Origin: Rhodospirillales bacterium URHD0017
Lineage (GTDB): Bacteria; Pseudomonadota; Alphaproteobacteria; Reyranellales; Reyranellaceae
DNA: 64,000 nucleotides
Direction: 5' to 3'
Assembly (NCBI GenBank): GCA_900110395.1
Contig: FODP01000012.1
Span: 62,001 to 126,000, forward strand
In this document: piece after piece, positions 55,678 through 64,000 of the stretch
Position numbering within the stretch: position 1 is the stretch's first letter
How the letters are laid out: each line of letters opens with the position of its first letter
Position numbers and translations under genes: made by a program
Notes under the pieces: generated by a model
The model's database searches: none
What the model was told of the DNA's origin: nothing
What the model saw: only the letters and a program-made list of their open reading frames with translations

Positions 55678-56870
55678 CGCGTCGCTCCCGGCGCCGGAGG
55701 GGCAGTGCGCGGCGGCACCGCCGGTGCCGGCTGGCCGGACTTCAGCTCAGGCAGCGGCAGGTAAGGAATGACGCCGCCGGCGCCGGACGAGTTCTTGTCG
55801 ATCATGACCTTGTTCACGTTGCGCAGCACTTCTTCCATGGTGTCGAGGTAGAGGCGCTCGGTCGTGATGTCCTTGGCCTTGGCCCACTGGTCGTAGACCT
55901 GGTCGAAGCGCTGGGCGTCGCCGCTCGCCCGGGCGACGATCTCGGCCTTGTAGGCCTCGCCGCGCTGGATGATCGATTCGGCCTCGCCCTTGGCTCGCGG
56001 AAGCACCTGGTTACGGTAGGTGTTGGCCTCGTTGATGCTCTTCTCCTTGTCGGCACGCGCCGCCTGGACGTCGCGGAAAGCGGCGATGACCTCTTGCGGC
56101 GGGTCGACGCGCAGCAGCTGGATGTTGGAGATGCGCACGCCCAGCCCGTATTCGTCGAGGATGCGCTGCAGCAGCTCCTTGGTATCCTGCTCGATGCGGC
56201 TGCGGCCCTCGGTCTGGGCATATTGCAGGTTCGATCGGCCGATGACTTCGCGCATGGCGGCCTCGGCGCCGGCGCGCACGTTCTCCTCCGGATTGCGCAC
56301 GTCGAAGGCGTACTTGAAGACGTCCTTGATCTGCCACAGCACGGCGAACTCGATGTCGACGATGTTCTCGTCGCCGGTCAGCATCAGATTCTCGGTCGAG
56401 GTCGGACGCGGGCCGCGATTGTAGGTGGTCGAGCGGTCCTGGCCGCCGCGCGAGCCGATGACGACACGGCGCTGATCCTGGACGTTGACCACCACGACAT
56501 TGCCGATCGGGCTGGGCAGGTTGTAGTGCAGGCCGGGCTCGACCGGCTTGCCGTACGGCTTGCCGAAGACGAGCTGGATCGCCTGCTGGTTGGGCTGCAC
56601 GCGGAAGAAACCGGTGACCAGCCAGATCACCAGGCCCAGCAACACGACCAGGACGATGCCCTTGTAGGAACCGAAGCCGCCGGGGATCAGGTTCTTCAGC
56701 CGCTCCTGGCCCTTGCGGATGACGTCTTCCATGTCGGGCGGCCGGCGCGAGCCGAACGGACCGCCGCCACCACCCCGATTGCCGCCGCCGCCGCCCCAAG
56801 GCCCGCCGCCATTGCCGCCGCCGCCACCGCCGCCGCCCCAGGGGCCGCCGCTGTTGTTGTTCCACGCCAT
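55674..56870 (-). CDS. hflK: FtsH modulator HflK
   Basis: A 398-residue partner of HflC. The N-terminal 60 residues are Gly/Asn/Pro-rich (WNNNSGGPWGGGGGGGG), usual for HflK, then one membrane anchor (GIVLVVLLGLVIWLVTGFF) and the band-7 domain starting VQPNQQAIQLVFG. It forms the large HflKC cage around FtsH in the inner membrane. Divergent from mrp; the gap holds a promoter candidate. Confidence 0.95.
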   Translation of the reverse strand: MAWNNNSGGPWGGGGGGGGNGGGPWGGGGGNRGGGGGPFGSRRPPDMEDVIRKGQERLKNLIPGGFGSYKGIVLVVLLGLVIWLVTGFFRVQPNQQAIQLVFGKPYGKPVEPGLHYNLPSPIGNVVVVNVQDQRRVVIGSRGGQDRSTTYNRGPRPTSTENLMLTGDENIVDIEFAVLWQIKDVFKYAFDVRNPEENVRAGAEAAMREVIGRSNLQYAQTEGRSRIEQDTKELLQRILDEYGLGVRISNIQLLRVDPPQEVIAAFRDVQAARADKEKSINEANTYRNQVLPRAKGEAESIIQRGEAYKAEIVARASGDAQRFDQVYDQWAKAKDITTERLYLDTMEEVLRNVNKVMIDKNSSGAGGVIPYLPLPELKSGQPAPAVPPRTAPPAPGATR

Positions 56871-56936
56871 CGTTCACCTCAGGGCCAAGGGCCGTCTTGC
56901 CCAGCGCATTGTCGGCTTTGATTTCAGGTCGCGCTG

Positions 56937-56965
56937 CATATATGTGACGGCAGCTACACCTGCAA
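56937..56965 (-). promoter_or_regulatory. Promoter candidate for hflKC
   Basis: On the minus strand TTGCAG (56965-56960) and TATATG (56942-56937) are separated by 17 bases, about 60 bases before the hflK start. The surrounding gap (56871-57009) also holds ACAATATTG near 56987 that could serve mrp. Confidence 0.4.
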
Positions 56966-57009
56966 TCAAGCGGCGACACAATATTGCGAGGCCGCGGAAA
57001 CAAGCACCC

Positions 57010-58164
57010 ATGGCTGAAATAACAGAATCGGCCGTCCGCAAGGTCCTGGACGCCGTCATCGATCCGGCGACTGCAAAGAGTGTCGTGGCGCAGGGCATGG
57101 TGGGCGGCATCGCCATCCGCGGCGGTCATGTCGCAGTCACCCTCGACGTCGACCCCGCCCGCGGCACGGCCCTGGAGCCTTTGCGTCAGGCCTGCGAACA
57201 GGCCGTGCGCGTCATGCCGGGCGTGCTGTCGGCGACGGCCGTGATGACCTCGGAGCGGCCTGCACCGTCGGCTGCGCCTGCTTCGCATGGGCATGCGCAC
57301 AGTCATGGGCCGACGCAGGGCGGCCCGGCCGCCAAGACCACCGGCGGCGGAGGGCGGATCGACGTGCCGGGCGTGAAGCACATCATCGCCGTCGCCTCGG
57401 GCAAGGGCGGCGTCGGCAAGTCGACGACCGCGGTGAACCTCGCCCTCGGCCTTGCCGCCAACGGCGTCGCGACCGGGCTGCTCGACGCCGACATCTACGG
57501 CCCCTCGATGCCGCGCATGCTCAACGTCAAGGACAAGCCCGAATCGGTCGACGGCAAGGCGCTGAAGCCGATCGAGCGTTACGGTCTCAAGACCATGTCG
57601 ATCGGCTACATCGTCAACGAGGACACGCCGATGATCTGGCGCGGTCCCATGGTATCGAGCGCACTCGAGCAGATGCTGCGCGACGTGCAGTGGGGCGAGC
57701 TCGACGTGCTGGTGGTCGACATGCCGCCGGGCACCGGCGACGCCCAGCTCACCTTGGCACAGCGCGTTGCGCTCGCCGGAGCGGTGATCGTGTCGACGCC
57801 GCAGGACATCGCCCTGGTCGATGCCCGCAAGGGCCTGAACATGTTCCGCAAGGTAGCGGTGCCGGTCCTGGGCTTCGTCGAGAACATGAGCTTCTACCTC
57901 TGCCCGCATTGCGGCGAGCGCGCCGAGATCTTCGGCCATGGCGGGGCGCGCGAGGAGGCGGAGAAGCTCGGCGTGCCGTTCCTGGGCGAAGTGCCCTTGC
58001 ATCTCGACATCCGCACGACGTCTGACTCGGGCCATCCCATCGTCGTCGCCCAGCCCGACAGCCCATACGCCCAGATCTACAAGAACATCGCCGGCCGGGT
58101 GTGGAAGCAGCTCTCGGCCAACCAGCGCGGCCCGCGCGCGGCACCGAGGATCGTGGTGCGGTAG
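57010..58164 (+). CDS. mrp: Mrp/NBP35 family Fe-S cluster carrier ATPase
   Basis: A 384-residue scaffold that binds and hands over Fe-S clusters. An N-terminal MIP18/DUF59 domain (to about residue 80) is joined by a His-rich linker (SHGHAHSHG) to the P-loop domain with deviant Walker A SGKGGVGKST at residues 130-139, and the CxxC cluster motif at Cys299 and Cys302 (YLCPHCGE). VVDMPPGTGDAQLTL is also typical. The ATG at 57010 fits the family start; the frame extends upstream antisense to hflK. Confidence 0.95.
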   Translation: MAEITESAVRKVLDAVIDPATAKSVVAQGMVGGIAIRGGHVAVTLDVDPARGTALEPLRQACEQAVRVMPGVLSATAVMTSERPAPSAAPASHGHAHSHGPTQGGPAAKTTGGGGRIDVPGVKHIIAVASGKGGVGKSTTAVNLALGLAANGVATGLLDADIYGPSMPRMLNVKDKPESVDGKALKPIERYGLKTMSIGYIVNEDTPMIWRGPMVSSALEQMLRDVQWGELDVLVVDMPPGTGDAQLTLAQRVALAGAVIVSTPQDIALVDARKGLNMFRKVAVPVLGFVENMSFYLCPHCGERAEIFGHGGAREEAEKLGVPFLGEVPLHLDIRTTSDSGHPIVVAQPDSPYAQIYKNIAGRVWKQLSANQRGPRAAPRIVVR

Positions 58165-58168
58165 TCTT

Positions 58169-58322
58169 GCCGGAGCGCGGACCTCCAGGTCCGCTCATGT
58201 TCATTCTTCCGGACCGCGCGCTGGGTCGCGTCTGACGCGACCTCCTTGCGGGCTCATGATTCTTGAGCGAGCCGGAAGCTCGCGGTCCAGAAGAGCATGA
58301 GCGGACCTGGAGATCCGCTCCT
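58169..58322. repeat. Cluster of palindromic repeats
   Basis: Gap between convergent mrp and GNAT genes, filled by palindromes: GCGGACCTCCAGGTCCGC (58177-58194), TCGCGTCTGACGCGA (58226-58240), an interleaved GGACCGCG/CGCGGTCC pair, and GCGGACCTGGAGATCCGC (58301-58318). Units are shared with 2842-2868 and 12183-12214. Confidence 0.75.
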
Positions 58323-58902
58323 ATGAACGCTTGCGCTTGCGGCCTGCCGCGGCCGCCTTGCGTGCGTCCCACTTCCCGATCATGCCGTGCACGCCGATCA
58401 TCGAGCCGGCGACCAGCTCAAGCGCCAGGAAGCGGCGCTCCTCGACCCAACCGGGAAGCTGGATGTTGAGCGCAAGGTCGCGGCGGAAGCCGAACTGGTT
58501 GTAGTACTCGGGATCGCCGACCAGGATGATGCGGCTATGGCCCAGCATGCGCGACTGCGCCATCGAGTGCCACATCAGCGCCTTGCCGTAGCCCAGGCCG
58601 CGCAGCTCGGGTGAGATGGCGAGCGGCCCCAGCAGGATGGCCGGCCAACGCTCGTTGACCAGGATCGGCCAGTTGCGGATCGAGGCCACCATGCGGCCTT
58701 TCTGGTCGATGGCGACGAAGCACAGCTCCTTGATCGGCTTCACGTCCTCGCGCAGGCGATAGACGGTCTTGTGCGTGCGGTCGGGACCAAACGCCGCCTC
58801 GTTCATCTCCTCGATTGCCTCATCGTCGCGCACCCGCTCGCGCAACAGCCGCAGCCGGCCGGGATTGTCCCTAGCCAAGGCCCAACACCGCGGCCAGCTC
58901 AC
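58321..58902 (-). CDS. GNAT family N-acetyltransferase
   Basis: A 193-residue (or 185) acetyltransferase resembling YhbS. The acetyl-CoA motif is [20 protein letters not shown] near residues 90-110, then [14 protein letters not shown], the YhbS signature. The last 15 residues are very basic ([12 protein letters not shown]), perhaps nucleic-acid-binding. GTG at 58902 would overlap thyX by 32 bases; TTG at 58878 overlaps by 8. Substrate unknown. Confidence 0.88.
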   Translation of the reverse strand: MSWPRCWALARDNPGRLRLLRERVRDDEAIEEMNEAAFGPDRTHKTVYRLREDVKPIKELCFVAIDQKGRMVASIRNWPILVNERWPAILLGPLAISPELRGLGYGKALMWHSMAQSRMLGHSRIILVGDPEYYNQFGFRRDLALNIQLPGWVEERRFLALELVAGSMIGVHGMIGKWDARKAAAAGRKRKRS

Positions 58903-59806
58903 GCCATTCGCGCGGATTGAGCCCGCTCGATTTCTGGTCGACCTTCTCCCCCGCGATCATGCGCTTGATCGCGGCCAGGCCGGTCTTGGAGAGGTGTGCC
59001 CCGCCCAGCCGGTATTCCATGAAGGCGTCGTAGCTGATCGGACACCAGCGTTTCAGGGTATCGAGCATGACATCGGCGTAGACGCGGATTTCGTACTGTG
59101 CGTGCGCGTCGGCGCGCAGCGACAGAAAATGCATGAGATTGTGAAGGTTGGTCTTCCAGTACCACTGGGTGTAGAAGGCGAGCGACAGGTTCATGCGCGC
59201 GAGCTCGCGCGCCAGGCCCGAACGCTCGGGGTCGAGCGGCTCGCCCGCCTCGCCCTCGTTCAGCATCTCCATGTAATGCTCGTAGACCAGCTCGGCGTCC
59301 TTCTTGAGCAGGGCAAAGACGCGCTCGGCCTCCTTGCCGGCCAGCACGGCGTCGCGACCCTGGCGGTTGGCCTTGCTCTGGGCGGCGAGATGCTCGGGCT
59401 TCGGCACGTAGTACTCGTTGTCGAGGATTGAGTAGCGCGCCGAGTATTCGTTCACGTTGGCGGTGCGATGGCGGATCCACTGGCGGGCCACGAAGATCGG
59501 CAGCTTCACATGATATTTGATCTCGCACATCTCGAACGGCGTCGTATGGCGATGCCGCATCAGGTAGTTGATCAGCCCGCGGTCCTCGCTGACCTTCTTG
59601 GTGCCGCGGCCGTAGCTCACCCGGGCGGCCTGCACGACGGCAGCATCGTCTCCCATGTAATCCACGACGCGGACAAAGCCGTGATCGAGCACAGGCAGCG
59701 CCTGGAAAAGGACTTCCTCCAGGGCCGGGGAGATTGGCCGCAAGGTCGGCTGCGCGCCGCCGCGGGCCTGGTCGATCTCGGCCTGTTGGTCGGTGGAGAG
59801 GGGCAT
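58871..59806 (-). CDS. thyX: Flavin-dependent thymidylate synthase
   Basis: A 311-residue enzyme making dTMP from dUMP with FAD and methylene-tetrahydrofolate. The ThyX motif is read as [13 protein letters not shown] at residues 112-124, and [13 protein letters not shown] near residue 230 is typical. The usual serine at the sixth motif position is asparagine, a variation known in alphaproteobacterial proteins. Divergent from ssrA. No thyA is seen in the window. Confidence 0.95.
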   Translation of the reverse strand: MPLSTDQQAEIDQARGGAQPTLRPISPALEEVLFQALPVLDHGFVRVVDYMGDDAAVVQAARVSYGRGTKKVSEDRGLINYLMRHRHTTPFEMCEIKYHVKLPIFVARQWIRHRTANVNEYSARYSILDNEYYVPKPEHLAAQSKANRQGRDAVLAGKEAERVFALLKKDAELVYEHYMEMLNEGEAGEPLDPERSGLARELARMNLSLAFYTQWYWKTNLHNLMHFLSLRADAHAQYEIRVYADVMLDTLKRWCPISYDAFMEYRLGGAHLSKTGLAAIKRMIAGEKVDQKSSGLNPREWRELAAVLGLG

Positions 59807-59901
59807 TGTTCGTTGTCCTTCGTTGGCCGCGGACTCTATGGGCGGCGGCGGGCCCGGACCATGGGGAAAATAAGGCGGCGCTTTCGGCGCAGTCGGCTCG
59901 C

Positions 59902-59930
59902 TTCAAAAATGCCTGCGGAGTGCTTATATT
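59902..59930 (+). promoter_or_regulatory. Promoter candidate for ssrA
   Basis: TTCAAA (59902-59907) and TATATT (59925-59930) stand 17 bases apart just before the tmRNA acceptor piece. The -10 is good; the -35 is weak. Confidence 0.45.
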
Positions 59931-59937
59931 GGTCGCG

Positions 59938-60245
59938 TCGGGAAACCGACTATGGCGATAAACGCCGCGTGGAATAAGCGTTTCGGACCCGGGGGCAGTA
60001 CCCGGCGCCTCCACCATTCACCTCCGCCTCTTCTGGATGCGGAGTCGATGGGGGCGAACCAGGATCGACGAGCGTGGTAAAGGCGCGGTTTTTGCCCGGT
60101 ATGGTTCCGCCGTGACGGGCCATTCACAAGTGCTAACGATAATACCGTTACACTCGCTGCTGCCGCCTAAACAGCGGACGTAAGCGCGGTTCGGGAGGGC
60201 ACCGGGCAACAGAAGCCCTCCCACTTCATCCGGTGCATTCGGGGT
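59938..60245 (+). ncRNA. ssrA: Transfer-messenger RNA, two-piece permuted form
   Basis: The acceptor piece comes first: its 3' end has a T-arm CCGGG-GGCAGTA-CCCGG, then CGCCTCC, discriminator A and an encoded CCA ending at 60016. After a 33-base spacer the coding piece begins at 60050 with GGGGGCG, which pairs with CGCCTCC through seven positions including one G-U, followed by AACCAGGATCGACG as in other tmRNAs. The resume codon is GCT at 60132 and the tag reads ANDNTVTLAAAA with TAA at 60168-60170. The exact 5' and 3' ends are approximate; a GGGAGGGC/GCCCTCCC stem (60195-60222) probably marks the end. It rescues stalled ribosomes. Next gene is the tag-binding adaptor sspB. Confidence 0.93.
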
Positions 60246-60307
60246 TTCCTGCGATTGACTCTAATGGTACGCGGGTCGACCATACTTCGCGAAATTTCCG
60301 ACAGGCC

Positions 60308-60847
60308 ATGAACGATCGCTTCCACTACGACGCCCTCGTCGACGACGCGCTGCGCAGCGTCGTCCGTCGCGTGCTGACGCAGGTCGCCGAGAAAGGCCTT
60401 CCCGGCTCGCACCATTTCTACATCTCGTTCCGCAGCGGCGACCCCGGCGTCGTCCTGCCCGAGTATTTGCGCGCCAAGTACCCGGAAGAGATGACGATCG
60501 TGCTCCAGCACCAGTACTGGGACCTGATCCTCGGGCCGAACCACTTCGAGGTCACGGTGAGTTTCAACAAGCAGCAGGAGCGCATCCGGGTGCCGTTCGC
60601 CGCCTTGTCGGCCTTCGTCGATCCGTCGGTGCGCTTCGGCCTGCAGTTCGATCGCAAGGACAAGGCCGGCGAAAAGGCCGAGGTTGCCGCCCCGCCGGCC
60701 GCCCTGCCGCCGGCCGAAAAGCGGCCGCCGCTGGCCGCCCCCGCTGCCTCGGAGGACAAGCCCGAGTCCGGCGGCGCTGAGGCCGCCGAGGCCAAGCCCG
60801 AGGACGCCTCCAAGGTCGTCAAGCTCGACAGCTTCCGAAAGAAGTAG
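60308..60847 (+). CDS. sspB: ClpXP adaptor SspB (alpha type)
   Basis: A 179-residue stringent starvation protein B homologue (PF04386) delivering ssrA-tagged proteins to ClpXP. The core domain (NDRFHYDALVDDALRSVV to about residue 110) matches the alphaproteobacterial form; then comes a flexible Ala/Pro/Glu-rich linker and the C-terminal ClpX-binding tail VVKLDSFRKK. ATG at 60308 (MNDRFHYD) is chosen from family comparison; the frame is open from 60233. It follows ssrA within about 70 bases, placing adaptor and tag RNA together. Confidence 0.94.
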   Translation: MNDRFHYDALVDDALRSVVRRVLTQVAEKGLPGSHHFYISFRSGDPGVVLPEYLRAKYPEEMTIVLQHQYWDLILGPNHFEVTVSFNKQQERIRVPFAALSAFVDPSVRFGLQFDRKDKAGEKAEVAAPPAALPPAEKRPPLAAPAASEDKPESGGAEAAEAKPEDASKVVKLDSFRKK

Positions 60848-60904
60848 CTTTACGCCCGGCCGTCATTGCGGCAGGGAAGCGCGCCGGCGCGCCAGGAGAC
60901 AGCT

Positions 60905-62521
<1,617 letters not shown>

Positions 62522-62530
62522 CGCGGCGCA

Positions 62531-62560
62531 AAAAATAACCCGGCAGGTTGCCCTGCCGGG
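62531..62560 (-). terminator. Terminator for the SH3-domain gene (also near fumarase end)
   Basis: Perfect 9-bp stem (62539-62547 with 62552-62560, CCCGGCAGG/CCTGCCGGG), 4-base loop. On the minus strand it is followed by TTATTTTTT, so it best serves the convergent SH3-domain gene; it may also end fumarase transcripts. Confidence 0.75.
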
Positions 62561-62630
62561 CCTTCAGTGTGCTGTCCCGCAACGTGCCGTCAAATCCCCA
62601 GATGACGGCCCGTCGCCCTTCCAAACGTGT

Positions 62631-63179
62631 TCAGCCGCGGCAGCCCTCTTCGCGGGCGCACCACTTGTCGATCCAGACATGGCCGAGGCGTGCATTGACG
62701 ACCTGGAGCCAGGTGCCGCGGCAGCCGAGCACGCGGAACTTCATATCGTCGCCTTCGACGGTGGCGAGGGCGGAGCCCAGCAGGTCCGGCCGGTCGTAGA
62801 CCTTGATCGTGCCATCGACGCGGGCATCAACCGTGAGCCGGTCGGCCGGCACCCAGCCGAACGACTGCGGTGCGGTGTTGTCGGCGGCGTAGCCCTGTGC
62901 GGTGTTGAGGGCGATGCGCGCCCAGCCGCTCTGGCTGCCCATGATGGTGACCTGGCTGCGCACCGCCTCGCCCGTGCCGGTGCGGCCCGACAGGGCGCCG
63001 ATGACCGCGGCGTGCGGCGTCGGTTCGATGCGCACCGGCACTGTCTCGCCGCGCTGGAGCAGCGCATAAGCCTGAGTTGCCGTGCATGAACCGGCGTAGC
63101 CGGTGCTGGCGTCAACCGAACGCTCGAGGACGCCAAATCCTGCAAGCACGGCGGCCGTGCCGATGATGGCCCGTAGCAT
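62631..63179 (-). CDS. Exported SH3-like domain protein
   Basis: A 182-residue secreted protein. A short signal (MLRAIIGTAAVLAGFGVLER) is followed by two SH3b-like repeats: one around VPVRIEPTPHAAVIGALSG...GWARIALNTAQGYA and another around IKVYDRPDLLGSALATVEG...WLQVVNARLGHVWI. Four cysteines may pair (GSCTATQ, LGCRGTW, WCAREEGC). Such domains bind peptidoglycan or other envelope ligands. The ATG at 63179 follows GGGAAGGGA; the frame to 63305 is rejected because the signal peptide begins here. Confidence 0.85.
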   Translation of the reverse strand: MLRAIIGTAAVLAGFGVLERSVDASTGYAGSCTATQAYALLQRGETVPVRIEPTPHAAVIGALSGRTGTGEAVRSQVTIMGSQSGWARIALNTAQGYAADNTAPQSFGWVPADRLTVDARVDGTIKVYDRPDLLGSALATVEGDDMKFRVLGCRGTWLQVVNARLGHVWIDKWCAREEGCRG

Positions 63180-63344
63180 CGTGTGTCCCTTCCCACATTT
63201 TGGGCGGCCATTCCCCAACGGCCAACCCGTCACCCACGGCCGTTCTAGCAACCGCACCGGAACGGAGTCGTGGCAGGGATTGTATGAGTTGTTTCGGACA
63301 GCCACGATGGATTGAATCGCGATTCTGATAGACGATTCAAAGGC

Positions 63345-63372
63345 TTTGCCCGAGTGGTTAAAGTCGTGCCGC
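63345..63372 (+). other. tRNA D-arm-like fragment
   Basis: TGCCCGAGTGGTTAAAG (63348-63364 approximately) is the D-arm sequence of many bacterial Ser/Leu/Tyr tRNAs, but no anticodon or T-arm follows. It could be a tRNA relic or chance. No complete tRNA can be folded here. Confidence 0.3.
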
Positions 63373-63416
63373 AGGCAGCTTTCCTGTCATCCACAGGCTC
63401 GCGCTACAGTGCCGCC

Positions 63417-64000
63417 ATGAATCTCGCCAAACAGCACCTCGACATCGGCCTGTTCTCGACCAAGCGCGACGAGCAGCTCGCCTTCTGGCAGCAGACGGTG
63501 GGCTTGCCTTACGACCACATGGGCAAGCTGGGCAGCGGCATGCAGCAGCATCGCCACCACATGAACGGCTCGATCCTGAAGATGAACCATTCGCGCAATC
63601 CGCTGCCCGCGGCGGCCCCGTCCGGCATCGTCGAATTGCAGATCGCCAGGGAAGGGTTGGCCGCCCCGCAGGCGCTGAGCGATCCTGACGGCAACAAGGT
63701 GATGCTGCTTCCCAAGGGCACCGATGGCGTGCAGGGCATCGCCATCCTGCTCAAGGTCAACGATCCCGCGGCGCACGACCGCTTCTGGACCGAGGCCATG
63801 CAGTTCGAGCGGGTGGGCGAGGGTCGCTACCGCTGCGGCGATTCGCTGGTCGTGGTCGCCAGGCGCGGCAAGGTCGAACGCAGCCAGGAGTGGCGCGGAC
63901 CGGGTTACCGCTACATGACGGTGCAGGTGTGGGATTGCCTGGCCGAGTATGCCGGCATCCTCGAGCGCGGCGGCACCTCAGGCGGCGAGCCGCGCGTGCT
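63417..64000 (+). CDS. VOC family (glyoxalase-like) protein, partial at window end
   Basis: The first 194 residues of a gene that continues past base 64000. It reads NLAKQHLDIGLFSTKRDEQL then FWQQTVGLPYDHMGKLGSG, the beta-alpha-beta start of a vicinal-oxygen-chelate domain, with a second repeat beginning GVQGIAILLKVNDPAAHDRFW near residue 110. His/Glu metal ligands in the standard positions cannot all be assigned. Two-domain VOC proteins include dioxygenases and lyases; the function is not determined. Start ATG is at 63417. Confidence 0.85.
   Translation, partial: MNLAKQHLDIGLFSTKRDEQLAFWQQTVGLPYDHMGKLGSGMQQHRHHMNGSILKMNHSRNPLPAAAPSGIVELQIAREGLAAPQALSDPDGNKVMLLPKGTDGVQGIAILLKVNDPAAHDRFWTEAMQFERVGEGRYRCGDSLVVVARRGKVERSQEWRGPGYRYMTVQVWDCLAEYAGILERGGTSGGEPRV

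Noticed and set aside
60018-60224. A 68-residue minus-strand frame over the tmRNA
   Set aside because: The region is structural RNA with pairing ends and an ANDN tag; the frame has no ribosome site.

Overview
The window is GC-rich, densely coded chromosomal DNA from an alphaproteobacterium. Three things point there: a circularly permuted two-piece tmRNA gene at 59.9-60.25 kb, an alpha-type SspB adaptor directly after it, and the general gene set (HflKC, ThyX, class I fumarase, class I ketol-acid reductoisomerase). Many CoA-transferase, amidase, thiolase and polyamine-type ABC transporter genes suggest a metabolically versatile soil or freshwater organism. A Reyranella-like or related lineage is only a guess. 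No rRNA, CRISPR array, integrase, transposase or plasmid/phage module was seen.

Layout. 0-8.6 kb: a probable catabolic/uptake cluster with two tandem DUF917 proteins (the distal one cut by the window edge), a divergent FMN reductase, and a minus-strand operon potB-potC-SBP-potA-aroM-FAD monooxygenase. 8.65-12.2 kb: an MFS transporter, an exported protein, a cytochrome c, and an alkylation-repair pair (O6-alkylguanine transferase divergent from alkB). 12.4-15.6 kb: a DUF35/thiolase pair and an amidase. 15.7-16.7 kb: two related Tyr-rich lipoproteins with acidic calcium-loop-like tails. 16.8-23.3 kb: a tannase-family esterase coupled to a CaiB CoA-transferase, prmB, a phosphofructokinase, a GNAT protein and a 2OG dioxygenase. 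23.3-27.2 kb: a large autotransporter. 27.2-30.7 kb: DinB-like protein, small lipoprotein, a gene-poor gap with a consensus promoter, a metallophosphoesterase and an alpha/beta hydrolase, then tRNA-Lys(CUU).

30.9-36.8 kb holds the cell-shape operon mreB-mreC-mreD-mrdA-rodA (minus strand), interrupted between mreB and mreC by a palindromic repeat carrying an extraordinary C/G homopolymer tract. 37-43.9 kb: a small methyltransferase-like protein, an exported protein, a zinc alcohol dehydrogenase and a second ABC importer followed by two paralogous SDR dehydrogenases. 43.9-50.1 kb is branched-chain amino acid synthesis: ilvC, and separately miaA-ilvB-ilvN followed by a LysE exporter and an M48-like membrane protein that has lost its zinc ligands. 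51-53 kb: serB and an NADP-dependent oxidoreductase. 53-62.5 kb is rich in protein quality control: a Do-like protease, hflKC, mrp, a GNAT gene, thyX, ssrA, sspB and class I fumarase. The window closes with an SH3-domain exported protein and a truncated VOC/glyoxalase gene.

Several families of dispersed palindromic repeats punctuate intergenic gaps. One family occurs at 35.6, 40.5 and 53.0 kb with a variant at 20.5 kb; another at 2.8 and 12.2 kb and a related one at 58.2 kb; a third hairpin sits inside the first ABC operon. Starts quoted below were chosen by reading ribosome binding sites and family N-termini and often differ from the longest open frame.
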